The notes below the pieces were generated by a model, which did not search any database, was not told the origin of the DNA, and was given only the letters and a program-made list of their open reading frames with translations. The position numbers and the translations under genes are program-made. Of a stretch of 64,000 nucleotides of DNA, positions 33,626 through 42,448 are shown one piece after another (within the stretch, counting starts at the first letter, position 1; the number at the start of each line of letters is the position of its first letter). Origin of the DNA: Paeniglutamicibacter sulfureus (GTDB lineage Bacteria > Actinomycetota > Actinomycetes > Actinomycetales > Micrococcaceae); contig NZ_BAAAWO010000001.1 of assembly GCF_039535115.1 (NCBI RefSeq), positions 868,001 through 932,000 of the forward strand, written 5' to 3'.

Positions 33626-35077
33626 ATGGCCATCACGACGGCTCGGAGATCCCTGCATCGCAGGCTGGCCAAGTTGACTTCAAGGATCAGCGTCAGGCTC
33701 GGCCAGCTGCGGATCCGGGAGTCCGACTCCGGGCCCAGCCCCAGTGCGCACACTGCGCGAGTCGCGGTCATCGTCCCCGTGTTCAATTCGATGCCGTACC
33801 TGAGGGAGCTGTTGGAGTCCTTGGCGGCGCAAGACTTGGCACCGGATATGTTTGAGGTGATCGCCGTGGACGACGGTTCCACTGACGGCGGTGGCAAGCT
33901 GTTGGATTCCTATGTGACACGGCTGCCCAATATGCGTGTCATTCACCAGCGCAACAGCGGCTGGCCTGGAAAACCACGCAACGTCGGGATCGACGCAGGC
34001 CGGTCCGACTACGTATTCTTCTGCGACTCCGACGACATGTTGGGTCCGGAAGCACTGCGCAGGATGGTTGATTTCGCCGATGCCCACCAGGTTGATGTGT
34101 TGGCACCCAAGTTGGTCGGCATCGGCGGGCGCAACGTCGCGAACAGTCTTTTTACTTCCACACTCATCGATGCGCCTCTGCGAACGATCCTTGGCACCCT
34201 CTCCCCGCAGAAAATGATCCGGCGCAGCCTCCTTGAGGAGCACGGAATCCGGTTCCCCGAAGGCAAGATCAGACTCGAAGACGGCATGATGCTCACTCGG
34301 TGCTACTTGGCCTCCAGCCGCAACTCAATCCTCGCCGACTATGACTACTACTTCATCCGCACCCGATTGAACGGCAGCAACATCAGTAGCGGACGGGCCA
34401 ACCCCGAAGGCTATACCTCGTCGGTGTCGAAAATTGCCAGGATCATCAAGGAAATGCACCCTGATCCCTCATTCGCGGATCAATTGGTGCTGGATCTCTA
34501 CCGGCGCAAGGCGCTTCGCTTCTACGACCCCGTGCGCTACCCGGCCATGTCGCCCCGGCGGCGGAAGCGCTGGGTCAAGGCACATGCACCATTCATCCGG
34601 GACAATATTCCCGAAACCCTTGAAACGGATTTGGGATTCCCCTTCCTGCAGCGATCCCGCCTGGTTCGACGTCAAGATGCGGCCGGGTTGCTGCGGCTCG
34701 CCGCGACCGAACAACAATTGAATGCGAATTGCCGGGCAGCCCCGTCTGACCCGGACCCGCTCGGACTTCGATTTTGGTTGGCGCCCGATGCGGACTTCGA
34801 ATCTGTCACTTTGGTGATCAAGGGCCGGGCACCCGAAACCATCCATTCACATCTCCTCCGGCACGATGGCCATGAATACGTCCTGGACGATCCGGTCCAT
34901 AAGCTTGAAAGCCTGGAGAACTTCGTGGCGGACTTTTTTGTGCGATTGGAAATCGACGGGCTTCAGGGCCCTCTGCGTCGCGTTGCCGCGCCGGACACCG
35001 GCCTGCCCCTTGAACTGGGTGGCACTCGCTTCTACGCAACGGTCAATGGAAATCTCAGCATCGATCGGCGCCGCTGA
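33626..35077 (+). CDS. Family 2 glycosyltransferase (TarS/TarQ-like) with conserved tail
   Basis: A 483-residue protein. GT2 domain at about 45-265: VIVPVFNSMPYLRELLESL, VDDGSTDGG, NSGWPGKPRNVGID, and FFCDSDD (the DxD nucleotide-sugar/metal site), then LEDGMMLTRCYL. The C-terminal about 200 residues are beta-rich and end RFYATVNGNLSI. The ATG at 33626 is chosen because GGAGAAAGGG lies 5 bases upstream; ATG 33602 and TTG 33587 are alternatives without a ribosome site. It is clearly paralogous to the 47096-48595 product, with long identical stretches in the catalytic half. Confidence 0.85.
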   Translation: MAITTARRSLHRRLAKLTSRISVRLGQLRIRESDSGPSPSAHTARVAVIVPVFNSMPYLRELLESLAAQDLAPDMFEVIAVDDGSTDGGGKLLDSYVTRLPNMRVIHQRNSGWPGKPRNVGIDAGRSDYVFFCDSDDMLGPEALRRMVDFADAHQVDVLAPKLVGIGGRNVANSLFTSTLIDAPLRTILGTLSPQKMIRRSLLEEHGIRFPEGKIRLEDGMMLTRCYLASSRNSILADYDYYFIRTRLNGSNISSGRANPEGYTSSVSKIARIIKEMHPDPSFADQLVLDLYRRKALRFYDPVRYPAMSPRRRKRWVKAHAPFIRDNIPETLETDLGFPFLQRSRLVRRQDAAGLLRLAATEQQLNANCRAAPSDPDPLGLRFWLAPDADFESVTLVIKGRAPETIHSHLLRHDGHEYVLDDPVHKLESLENFVADFFVRLEIDGLQGPLRRVAAPDTGLPLELGGTRFYATVNGNLSIDRRR

Positions 35078-35410
35078 CCTCAGGCGCCGACTTCCGAATC
35101 TCCGCCGAACCATTGGGCCCCATACCGGCGTTCTCTGGGCGGGTCGTCGCTTGATGGCGCCGGGGCAAGTCTGCCTTCGTTCGTTCCACTCCCATGAGGA
35201 ACGAACAGAACCGTCCGCAACGGGCCGCCCTGGGATACAGGTGGCGACAAGGAGTGCTCCCGCGCAGTCCTCATATCCAGCGGGGTGACATCGCTTGAGT
35301 CAGAGGTCACCCGGCGAAAGACGACCCATGCGGCGAGCTTCCCACGGGGAAAGTGCCGGGCTTTGTAGACTGACCACCAAGCAGCCTGCCCCCAACCCCA
35401 AGGACCACCC
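35078..35410. other. Spacer before the GH25 gene
   Basis: No gene found. A 9-bp perfect stem (35179-35187 with 35198-35206, 10-base loop) may end the glycosyltransferase operon. The GH25 promoter should lie in the last 150 bases. No riboswitch core was recognised. Confidence 0.4.
35179..35206 (+). terminator. Possible terminator of the 30-35 kb glycosyltransferase operon
   Basis: Perfect 9-bp stem built on GTTCGTTCC/GGAACGAAC with a 10-base loop, about 100 bases after the GT2 stop; no T tract. Confidence 0.35.
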
Positions 35411-37753
35411 ATGCCGGAATTCCGGTTGCCACTGTCTCGTTTGTTCACACTATCTCTCGCGGCATCGCTGGTCGCACCCCTTGCGCTGGCCGGCACGGCC
35501 GCCGCGGCACCCGTTGTCGACACTACACTCGGAGCTGCCGCCACCGATTCTGTTCAACAGCCACCCCCGGGCTCCGGTGCCGCCGCCCTATTGGACTCGG
35601 CCCTCAAGCCTGCCACGAAAACCCCCGCCCTCACGGAAGTCGATACCGGCGCGGCCACCATCGCCGCCAAGGAAATCCGAACCGAGCTCAAGTCCGGCGG
35701 CAAGCTCACGGCAACTGAACGCATCGAGTTGTCCGATCAGGCGCTCACGGCCGTGGGAATCGAGGCGCTGGATGCCCAGCTCGGACAGGGCCAGCGACGC
35801 ATCGAGGAATCCGGAGACGCCAAGGCCCCAACGCTGGAGGAACTAGAGTCCTTGGCAAGCGCCACCCAGGAGCTGGCCGAATCGGCCCCCGAACCGTCGA
35901 ACGACGACGCAGCAGTGCCCGGCCCGTCCGAGGAGGCGAGCCCACCGGCCACCGGAACGACACCCGAAGCCGTAAGTTCCTTCAACGTCGACAGCGCCTC
36001 ACGGACCACCGACACCGCAGCGGCATTCGAGGCTTCATTGGCCGGAATCGCCATGCCCACCTCGCTGGCGGATCTGCGCACCTGGCGTCCCCCGGGCGTA
36101 CTTGGCGTTGATGTTTCCCATCACCAAGGCGACGTAAATTGGTCACACGCTTGGGGCAAGGGTGCCCGATTCGCCTACATCAAGGCAACCCAGTCCTGGC
36201 CGACCACGCTCTTCAAGGATCCCAAGTTCGGGCAAAACTACTCCGGTTCCTTCAATCAAGGATTCATGCGCGGTGCGTACCACTTCGCCATGCCGGCCCA
36301 CTCTTCGGGTGCCACCCAGGCAAAGCAATTCCTCGCCAACGGCGGCGGCTGGTCCGCAGACGGCAAGACCCTCCCGCCATTGCTGGACATTGAGTGGAAC
36401 CCTTACACCGCCGATGCTTACGGCGCGGGCAAGGGCGATGCTTGTTACGGCATGACGCCGAGTCAGATGGTTGCCTGGATCACGGATTTTGGCAACACCG
36501 TCAAGGCCGCGACGGGGCGCCTGCCGATGATCTATACCGCCCAGTCCTGGTGGGATGACTGCACCGGCGACTCCACCGCCTTCAAGGGCTGGCCGTTGCA
36601 CGTTTCGCTGTTCCCCACCGCCGAAGTCCCCAAGAACCCGCGCGAGCTGCCAGAAGGCTGGACGACGTTCAACGTCTGGCAGTACTCCTCCAACGCCGAT
36701 TTGATCGGCTCGGACAAGAACGTGGACGCGAATGTGTGGAACGGCGACCTGACCTCGCTGCGCGACTTCGCGCGCAACACGCGCTCCACCCCGTACCGGA
36801 TGATCACCGACTATCTGGGCAACGCCGATGTGTGGCCAACACGCCTTGCTCCGGTCAGGCTCTCCGGGGCCAACCGGTACGAGACCCCCGTGGCCATTTC
36901 AAAGCGCACTTTCCCATCCACCGCAGCGACAGTTGTCGTCGCCTCGGGCGAGAACTTCCCCGATGCCCTGGCCGGCTCCCCGCTGGCCACCTTGAAGAAC
37001 GCGCCACTGTTGCTGACGCGGAAGGATGTGCTGCCGGCGGCCGTGGCCACCGAGCTGCAGCGACTTCGCCCCAAGAACATCTTGGTGCTCGGAGGCCCGA
37101 TCGCCGTGAGTGATGCAACCGTCGCGAAGCTCAAGGCCTATGCGCCGGTCACCAGGGTCTATGGCAGCAACCGCTATGACACTAGCGCGAAGATCTCCGG
37201 GAACTGGAGCTCCGCTTCAACCGCTTTCGTGGTCACCGGTCAGGGATTTGAGGATGCCCTGTCCATGGCAGCCGTCGCGGCCGGGCGCAAGTCCCCCATG
37301 CTGCTCACCCGGCAATCCTTCATCCCGACGAGCACCCTGAACGAGCTCAAGCGCTTGAATCCGAGCCGGGTGTACCTGGCCGGAGGCCCCGTTGCCATCT
37401 CCGCCGCCGCAGAGACGCAACTACGCAAGGCGGTGCCAAATGCAACGGTGGTGCGCTATGGGGGCAGCAACCGCTACGACACCAGCGCGATGATCGCCAA
37501 GGCATTCTGGTCCGGCGGCTCGCAGCGCCAATTCATCGCCACCGGCTCGGACTTCCCTGACGGGCTGACCGGGGCCGTTGCAGCAGGCTACAACGGGGCG
37601 CCGTTGCTGCTGGCGCGGAAGTCGTGCCTGCCCGCCTCGGTGTCCGACGCCCTGGTATCCATGAAGGGCTGGACCAATATCCTGCTCGGCGGACCGGTGG
37701 CACTTGACTCAACGGTCGCCTACCGGACAAACGGCCAGCCCAACGTCTGCTGA
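35411..37753 (+). CDS. Secreted GH25 lysozyme with three cell-wall-binding type 2 repeats
   Basis: A 780-residue exported muramidase. The signal peptide is clear (short basic start, LSLAASLVAPLALA, cleavage after TAAAA). An Ala/Glu/Pro-rich region of about 190 residues follows. The GH25 domain runs from about 230 to 460 with the acidic pair in LGVDVSHHQGDVNW and LLDIEWNP. From about 480 to the end there are three CWB2-type repeats (each with SGANRYETP-, GSNRYDTSA- or similar, then a GENFPDA-type, LLLTR and LGGP motif), which in relatives bind anionic wall polymers. AAGGA lies 9 bases before the ATG. It probably trims or remodels peptidoglycan; it lies next to the wall-polymer gene clusters. 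Confidence 0.92.
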   Translation: MPEFRLPLSRLFTLSLAASLVAPLALAGTAAAAPVVDTTLGAAATDSVQQPPPGSGAAALLDSALKPATKTPALTEVDTGAATIAAKEIRTELKSGGKLTATERIELSDQALTAVGIEALDAQLGQGQRRIEESGDAKAPTLEELESLASATQELAESAPEPSNDDAAVPGPSEEASPPATGTTPEAVSSFNVDSASRTTDTAAAFEASLAGIAMPTSLADLRTWRPPGVLGVDVSHHQGDVNWSHAWGKGARFAYIKATQSWPTTLFKDPKFGQNYSGSFNQGFMRGAYHFAMPAHSSGATQAKQFLANGGGWSADGKTLPPLLDIEWNPYTADAYGAGKGDACYGMTPSQMVAWITDFGNTVKAATGRLPMIYTAQSWWDDCTGDSTAFKGWPLHVSLFPTAEVPKNPRELPEGWTTFNVWQYSSNADLIGSDKNVDANVWNGDLTSLRDFARNTRSTPYRMITDYLGNADVWPTRLAPVRLSGANRYETPVAISKRTFPSTAATVVVASGENFPDALAGSPLATLKNAPLLLTRKDVLPAAVATELQRLRPKNILVLGGPIAVSDATVAKLKAYAPVTRVYGSNRYDTSAKISGNWSSASTAFVVTGQGFEDALSMAAVAAGRKSPMLLTRQSFIPTSTLNELKRLNPSRVYLAGGPVAISAAAETQLRKAVPNATVVRYGGSNRYDTSAMIAKAFWSGGSQRQFIATGSDFPDGLTGAVAAGYNGAPLLLARKSCLPASVSDALVSMKGWTNILLGGPVALDSTVAYRTNGQPNVC

Positions 37754-37851
37754 TAGCCAACGGGAACCACGCACCGCTTCCTCCGGCTGAAAGCCACAAG
37801 CGGTCTTGGATCTCGATCGGCTCGAGGTTCTGATCCCGCCCGACATCCACA

Positions 37852-37881
37852 AAAAGCCCCAACCATGTGGTTGGGGCTTTT
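37852..37881. terminator. Bidirectional intrinsic terminator
   Basis: A perfect 13-bp stem (37852-37864 with 37869-37881) with a 4-base loop, flanked by AAAA and TTTT on its two sides. It serves both the rightward GH25 gene and the leftward amtB-glnB operon. Confidence 0.9.
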
Positions 37882-37911
37882 CGGTGGGCATCGATCCCGC
37901 TGATGGATTTT

Positions 37912-38250
37912 TTAGACGGCTGCCATGCCGCGTTCTCCGGTACGGACCCGGATCACTTCCTCGACGTTCGTGACCCAGATCTTCCCGTCTCCGGCGCTGC
38001 CGGTGTTTGCGGTGGAGATCAGGACGTCCAGGATGTCGTCACAGGTGCTCTCCTCCACCAGGACTTCAAGGCGCACCTTGGGCAACAGGTCGACCGTGTA
38101 TTCGGCTCCGCGATAGACCTGGGTGTGTCCGCGCTGCCGGCCGTAGCCGCTGGCTTGGCTGATGGTCATGCCCTGGACTCCGTAGTTTTCCAGTGCTTGA
38201 CGGATCTCGTCGGTCTTTTCGGGTCGGATGATGGCTGTCACGAGTTTCAT
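37912..38250 (-). CDS. glnB: Nitrogen regulatory protein P-II
   Basis: A 112-residue PII protein that senses ATP/ADP and 2-oxoglutarate. The T-loop YGRQRGHTQVYRGAEYTVDLLPK includes Y51, the residue that is adenylylated in known actinobacterial homologues, and the C-terminal GDGKIWVTNVEEVIRVRTGE forms the nucleotide site. It overlaps the amtB stop by 4 bases and is cotranscribed with it, so it probably acts mainly on AmtB (GlnK role). GlnB or GlnK naming is a matter of convention here. Confidence 0.95.
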   Translation of the reverse strand: MKLVTAIIRPEKTDEIRQALENYGVQGMTISQASGYGRQRGHTQVYRGAEYTVDLLPKVRLEVLVEESTCDDILDVLISTANTGSAGDGKIWVTNVEEVIRVRTGERGMAAV

Positions 38251-39578
38251 GCGCTGACCTCTTCCTTGGCTCGGGCCGCATCCTTTTCGGTTGCAGAGGA
38301 CTTCAGGTGTGCCGAGGTGGCCGGGTGGGGAACGAAGGTTCCACCGGTGCCCAGGCCGCCGAACTCGTAGCCGGTTTCGGCGTGCTGCATCAGGTCGATG
38401 CCGGCGATTTCCTCCTCGGTGCTGATGCGGAAGCCCATGATCCTGTGGATGGCCAGGCCGATGATGGTTGTCATGACGGCGGTGAAGACCATGACCACGA
38501 CACAGGCAACGACTTGGGCCCAGAGCTGGGCGAATCCGCCGCCGTAGAACAGGCCGCCGCCGATCCCGTCGACGGGAAGTGCGATGAAGCCCAGGGCGAG
38601 GGTGCCGATGATCCCGGATACCAGGTGCACGCCGACGACGTCCAGGGAGTCGTCGTAGCCCCAGCGGTACTTCAAGCCAACTGCCAGGGCGGAGGCAACG
38701 CCGGCGATGAGACCCAGGCCAATGGCCGCGACGGGGCTGATGTTGGCGCAGGCCGGGGTGATGGCCACCAGGCCTGCAACGATGCCCGATGCTGCACCCA
38801 GGGAGGTGCTGTGTCCGTCGCGGAAGCGTTCAACCAGGATCCAGCCCAGGAGGGCGGCGGAGGGCGCAGCGAGGGTGTTGACCCAAATCAAGCCGGCCTC
38901 TTCGGCGGTGCTTGCTGCGCCGCCGTTGAATCCGAACCAGCCGAACCAGAGCAGGGCGGCACCGAGCATGACGAAGGGGATGTTGTGCGGGCGCTGGCTC
39001 GGGTCCTTCCCGAAGCCGCGGCGCTTGCCGAGGATGAGCGCGAGGATCAGGCCTGCGACACCGGCGTTGATGTGGACTACGGTGCCACCGGCGAAGTCAA
39101 TGGCCTCACCGACCACGGAGCCAATGGCTCCCTCGGATCCCAGGATTCCGCCACCCCAGATCCAGAAGGCGATGGGAGCGTAGACGAGGGTCACCCAGAC
39201 CGGGACGAAGACCAACCAAGCGCTGAATTTGGCTCGGTCCGCCACGGCCCCGGAAATCAGGGCGACGGTGATGATCGCGAAGGTCGCTCCGTAACCGGCG
39301 GCGATGAAGCCATCGGTGCCGAGCATTGATCCCATCCCGAAACCGTCTGCCGGGTTTCCAAACAAGCCGCCCACGTTTGCTCCGCCACCTGCCATGGAGT
39401 TGCCCCAGAGTACCCACACCACGGTCACGAGGGCGATGGCCGAGAAGCTCATCATCATCATGTTCAGCACGCTTTTGGCCCGGGTCATTCCACCGTAGAA
39501 GAATGCCAGTGCCGGGGTCATCAGCAGGACGAGTGCGGCGCACACCATCATCCATACCTGAGTCGTTGTTAGCTCCAT
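38247..39578 (-). CDS. amtB: Ammonium transporter AmtB
   Basis: A 443-residue Amt/Rh channel with about 11 transmembrane helices. The pore histidines are visible in FAGGTVVHINAG and VVGVHLVSG. The conserved FFYGGMTRAKSVLN start and the C-terminal regulatory tail (HAETGYEFGG) are present. GGGAGG precedes the ATG. A GlnR-type box lies 87-102 bases upstream. The downstream glnB overlap fixes the operon amtB-glnB. Confidence 0.95.
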   Translation of the reverse strand: MELTTTQVWMMVCAALVLLMTPALAFFYGGMTRAKSVLNMMMMSFSAIALVTVVWVLWGNSMAGGGANVGGLFGNPADGFGMGSMLGTDGFIAAGYGATFAIITVALISGAVADRAKFSAWLVFVPVWVTLVYAPIAFWIWGGGILGSEGAIGSVVGEAIDFAGGTVVHINAGVAGLILALILGKRRGFGKDPSQRPHNIPFVMLGAALLWFGWFGFNGGAASTAEEAGLIWVNTLAAPSAALLGWILVERFRDGHSTSLGAASGIVAGLVAITPACANISPVAAIGLGLIAGVASALAVGLKYRWGYDDSLDVVGVHLVSGIIGTLALGFIALPVDGIGGGLFYGGGFAQLWAQVVACVVVMVFTAVMTTIIGLAIHRIMGFRISTEEEIAGIDLMQHAETGYEFGGLGTGGTFVPHPATSAHLKSSATEKDAARAKEEVSA

Positions 39579-39664
39579 GTCTAACGCCTCCCTGAATCGC
39601 TTGCGAGTCTTTCTCGCCTGTATTCAAGAATCCCCTCTCGGTGTTACGTCCGGCACGGCCAAGC

Positions 39665-39680
39665 ATTTCGCGGTGGTTAC
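39665..39680 (-). promoter_or_regulatory. Candidate GlnR operator upstream of amtB
   Basis: On the minus strand the sequence GTAAC-CACCGC-GAAAT matches the published actinobacterial GlnR pattern GTnAC-n6-GnAAC except at the last base. A second palindrome GTTTCCGAAAC lies at 39729-39739. Position and target gene fit nitrogen control; no experiment supports it here. Confidence 0.5.
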
Positions 39681-39753
39681 CGATTCCCCCCGGAGGTAAA
39701 AGGCCGGTGTCGCACTCATTTCGGCGATGTTTCCGAAACCTTGTCCGCATGGC

Positions 39754-39791
39754 AAAGGCGGCCACGGAAGAAAAAATCCGTGGCCGCCTTT
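39754..39791. terminator. Terminator hairpin after ftsY
   Basis: A perfect 15-bp stem (39754-39768 with 39777-39791) with an A-rich loop, 36 bases past the ftsY stop on the minus strand. It separates ftsY from the amtB promoter region. Confidence 0.75.
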
Positions 39792-39826
39792 GAGGCAGTT
39801 AGCTGGTCAAGAACCCCGCTGCCGGG

Positions 39827-41023
39827 TCAGTCGAGCAGTGCGTCGACGAATGCCGCAGCATCGAATGGCGCCAAGTCGTCGGGGCCCTCGCCCAGGCCGA
39901 CCAGCTTCACCGGGACACCGAGCTGGCGCTGGATGGCAACAACGATGCCGCCCTTGGCGGTGCCATCCAGCTTCGTCAGGACGATGCCGGTGACATTGAC
40001 AACCTCGGAGAAGACCTTGGCCTGGTTCAGGCCGTTCTGGCCGGTGGTGGCGTCGAGAACCAGGAGAACTTCGTCGACGGTGGCCTTCTTCTCGATGACG
40101 CGTTTGATCTTCCCAAGTTCGTCCATCAGGCCGACCTTGTTCTGGAGGCGGCCCGCGGTGTCGATCATGACGATGTCGACTTCCTGCTCGATGCCGGCCT
40201 TTACTGCCTCGAAGGCTACGGAAGCCGGGTCGGCGCCATCGACATCGGACTTGACCGTGGGGACGCCTACGCGGTCTCCCCAGGTTGCAAGCTGCTCGGC
40301 GGCGGCGGCACGGAAGGTGTCGGCGGCACCAAGGATGACGTCCTTGTTCTCGGCAACCAGCACGCGTGCCATCTTGCCGATCGTGGTGGTCTTGCCAACG
40401 CCGTTGACGCCAACGACCATGATCACATTTGGACGGTCAGCATGGCGAACCGGGATGAAGCTGCGGTCCATGCTCGGGTCGACCAGCTTGATGAGTTCTT
40501 CACGCAACATGTCGTGGACGCGCTGGGGATCCCGGCTTCCTTCCACCTTGACGCGCTCGCGCAGGGCATCAACCAATTCGAGGGTGGGTTCGGTCCCCAA
40601 GTCAGCCAGGAGCAGGGTCTCTTCGATTTCGTCCCAGACGTCTTCGTCAATCTTGTCCTGGCTCAACAGGGCCAGCAGACCCTTGCCCAGGACGTTGTTT
40701 GACTTGGACAGGCGAGCCCGGAGGCGTGCCAGCCGTCCCTGGACGGGCTCGGGTACATCGACGGGGACGACGACCTTGCCGACGGTTTCGTCGACAACAT
40801 CCGTTGCCGGGGCTTCCGCGGTTTCAGTCGGGGCCACCACTTCGGGGGCTTCGGTGGACGGCGCGTCCGTGGTGAGCGTGGGCGCTGGGTCGTTGGCGTC
40901 TCGCGGACCGGTGTACGTTCCCTTGGGCGCCTTGCGGCCCCGGACAAGGAAGAAGGCAGCACCGATACCGATGACGGCAACCACTGCAACGAGGACAATG
41001 ATCAAGTTAAGTTGTTCTGACAC
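39827..41023 (-). CDS. ftsY: Signal recognition particle receptor FtsY
   Basis: A 398-residue SRP receptor. An N-terminal transmembrane helix (LNLIIVLVAVVAVIGIGAAF) anchors it, followed by an acidic Pro/Thr-rich linker, and then the N and G domains with GVNGVGKTTTIGK, a region containing ADTFRAAAAEQL, DTAGR and TKLDGTAKGG. It starts with GTG at 41023, 36 bases from the divergent MFS gene. In most actinobacteria smc lies just upstream of ftsY; here a rightward MFS gene intervenes. Confidence 0.96.
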   Translation of the reverse strand: MSEQLNLIIVLVAVVAVIGIGAAFFLVRGRKAPKGTYTGPRDANDPAPTLTTDAPSTEAPEVVAPTETAEAPATDVVDETVGKVVVPVDVPEPVQGRLARLRARLSKSNNVLGKGLLALLSQDKIDEDVWDEIEETLLLADLGTEPTLELVDALRERVKVEGSRDPQRVHDMLREELIKLVDPSMDRSFIPVRHADRPNVIMVVGVNGVGKTTTIGKMARVLVAENKDVILGAADTFRAAAAEQLATWGDRVGVPTVKSDVDGADPASVAFEAVKAGIEQEVDIVMIDTAGRLQNKVGLMDELGKIKRVIEKKATVDEVLLVLDATTGQNGLNQAKVFSEVVNVTGIVLTKLDGTAKGGIVVAIQRQLGVPVKLVGLGEGPDDLAPFDAAAFVDALLD

Positions 41024-41059
41024 CGTCCAAGCTTCTCACAGACTAAACTTGTCTTACTT
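41024..41059. promoter_or_regulatory. Compact divergent promoter between ftsY and MFS gene
   Basis: Only 36 bases separate the two start codons. TAAACT at 41044-41049 is a good -10 hexamer 10 bases before the MFS ATG, which has no ribosome site, so that mRNA may be leaderless. In the opposite direction TAGTCT is a possible -10 for ftsY. The -35 elements would overlap. Confidence 0.4.
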
Positions 41060-42379
41060 ATGTCTAAGAATGCCTCGACCCCCAACTTCCCGGAAAAGCC
41101 GGTTAATGCCGGTTCCGAAAAGTTGCCGTCGGTTCCCCGTGAAATCCGCGTGCTTGTCGCGGCCGCCTTTGTCGTCGCCCTCGGATTCGGCCTCATTGCA
41201 CCGATCCTGCCCCAATTCGCAACGAGCTTTAATGTCGGCGTTGCCGCAGCCAGCGTCATTGTCAGCATTTTTGCCTTTGCCCGATTGATCTTTGCCCCAG
41301 TCAGCGGAAAGTTGACCGATTGGCTCGGCGAACCGACCGTGTACGTCACCGGTGTCCTCATCGTTGCCGCCTCGACCATTCTCTGTGGCTTTGCCCAGTC
41401 CTACACGCAGCTGCTCATTTTCCGCGGGCTGGGTGGACTGGGCTCGACCATGTTCACGGTCTCGGCGATGGCGTTGATTGCCCGCATGTCGCCGCCGCAA
41501 ATCCGCGGACGCATCGCCGGGCTGTATTCAGGCTCGTTCCTGCTCGGGAACGTGGCAGGTCCGGTGCTCGGTTCCCTTGCCGCCGGCATGGGGTTCCGGA
41601 TTCCCTTCTTCATCTACGGCGGGGCGCTAGTAGTGGCGGCCTCCATCGTCTATTTCTCTCTGTCCCACTCGCGCCGCGCTACCATGAAGACGGCTGCGGA
41701 AAAGGCGGCTCCGACTGTGGACCGCATACCCCTCTCCGAGGCCTGGGGTGCGGCGTCCTTCAAGGCTGCTTTGGTTTCCGGCTTCACCAATGGCTGGATG
41801 GCCTTCGGCGTGCGGATGTCCTTGATTCCGCTCTTTGCCGTTGCGGCCTTCGCCTCGCAGGGCACTCTGCTCGCCGGCCTGGCGCTGGCGATCTTCGCCG
41901 TGGGCAACGGTGCTGCCCTCACTGTGGCGGGCAGGCTCACCGACACCTACGGCCGCCGCCTGCCGATCCTGGTCGGGCTGACCGTTGCCTCGCTGGCCAC
42001 TGCCGCGATCGGCTGGGTCGACACCATTCCCCTCTTCATCGCCTTGTCGGTCATCGGAGGCCTCGGGACCGGGCTGATGGGCCCGGCCCAGCAGGCAGCC
42101 ATCGCCGACGTGGTCGGCCAGGGCCGCAACGGCGGAAAGGTCATGGCCACCTTCCAGATGGCAACCGACTTCGGCTCCATCATCGGTCCGATCCTGGCTG
42201 GTTTGATCGCCGACCGGGCAGGCTTCGGGTGGGCATTCACCGTCAGTGGCGCCCTGGGTCTGATGGGGGTCATCGCGTGGTTGCCGGTGAAGGAAAAGCG
42301 TCCGGCTGCTGCCACCGATTCCTCAAGGGCGATAAGCGAGCCCGGCCCTTTCCGGGATGGCCTCGACGACAGGCAATAG
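41060..42379 (+). CDS. MFS transporter (drug-resistance type)
   Basis: A 439-residue MFS protein with 12 hydrophobic segments, the helix 1 motif GFGLIAPILPQFA, the antiporter-like motif SGSFLLGNVAGPVLG in helix 5 (motif C), and GRLTDTYGRRLP in the middle loop. This fits the drug:proton antiporter group, probably efflux. It has no visible partner gene, and its start has no ribosome site. It runs convergent with smc. Confidence 0.85.
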   Translation: MSKNASTPNFPEKPVNAGSEKLPSVPREIRVLVAAAFVVALGFGLIAPILPQFATSFNVGVAAASVIVSIFAFARLIFAPVSGKLTDWLGEPTVYVTGVLIVAASTILCGFAQSYTQLLIFRGLGGLGSTMFTVSAMALIARMSPPQIRGRIAGLYSGSFLLGNVAGPVLGSLAAGMGFRIPFFIYGGALVVAASIVYFSLSHSRRATMKTAAEKAAPTVDRIPLSEAWGAASFKAALVSGFTNGWMAFGVRMSLIPLFAVAAFASQGTLLAGLALAIFAVGNGAALTVAGRLTDTYGRRLPILVGLTVASLATAAIGWVDTIPLFIALSVIGGLGTGLMGPAQQAAIADVVGQGRNGGKVMATFQMATDFGSIIGPILAGLIADRAGFGWAFTVSGALGLMGVIAWLPVKEKRPAAATDSSRAISEPGPFRDGLDDRQ

Positions 42380-42431
42380 CGCTGCCAGCCCACATCGGAA
42401 GGGAAGCTCCCCGAACCCCAGGGGGCGACGA

Positions 42432-42447
42432 GCAGCGGGAACGCTGC
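42432..42447. terminator. Small hairpin between convergent MFS and smc
   Basis: GCAGCG-GGAA-CGCTGC, a perfect 6-bp stem with a stable tetraloop one base after the smc stop codon. No T tract. Confidence 0.4.
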
Positions 42448-42448
42448 C

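Noticed and set aside
35078..35410. Cyclic-di-AMP (ydaO-type) riboswitch before the GH25 gene
   Set aside because: Such riboswitches often precede wall hydrolases, but the conserved core was not found; only a simple hairpin is seen.
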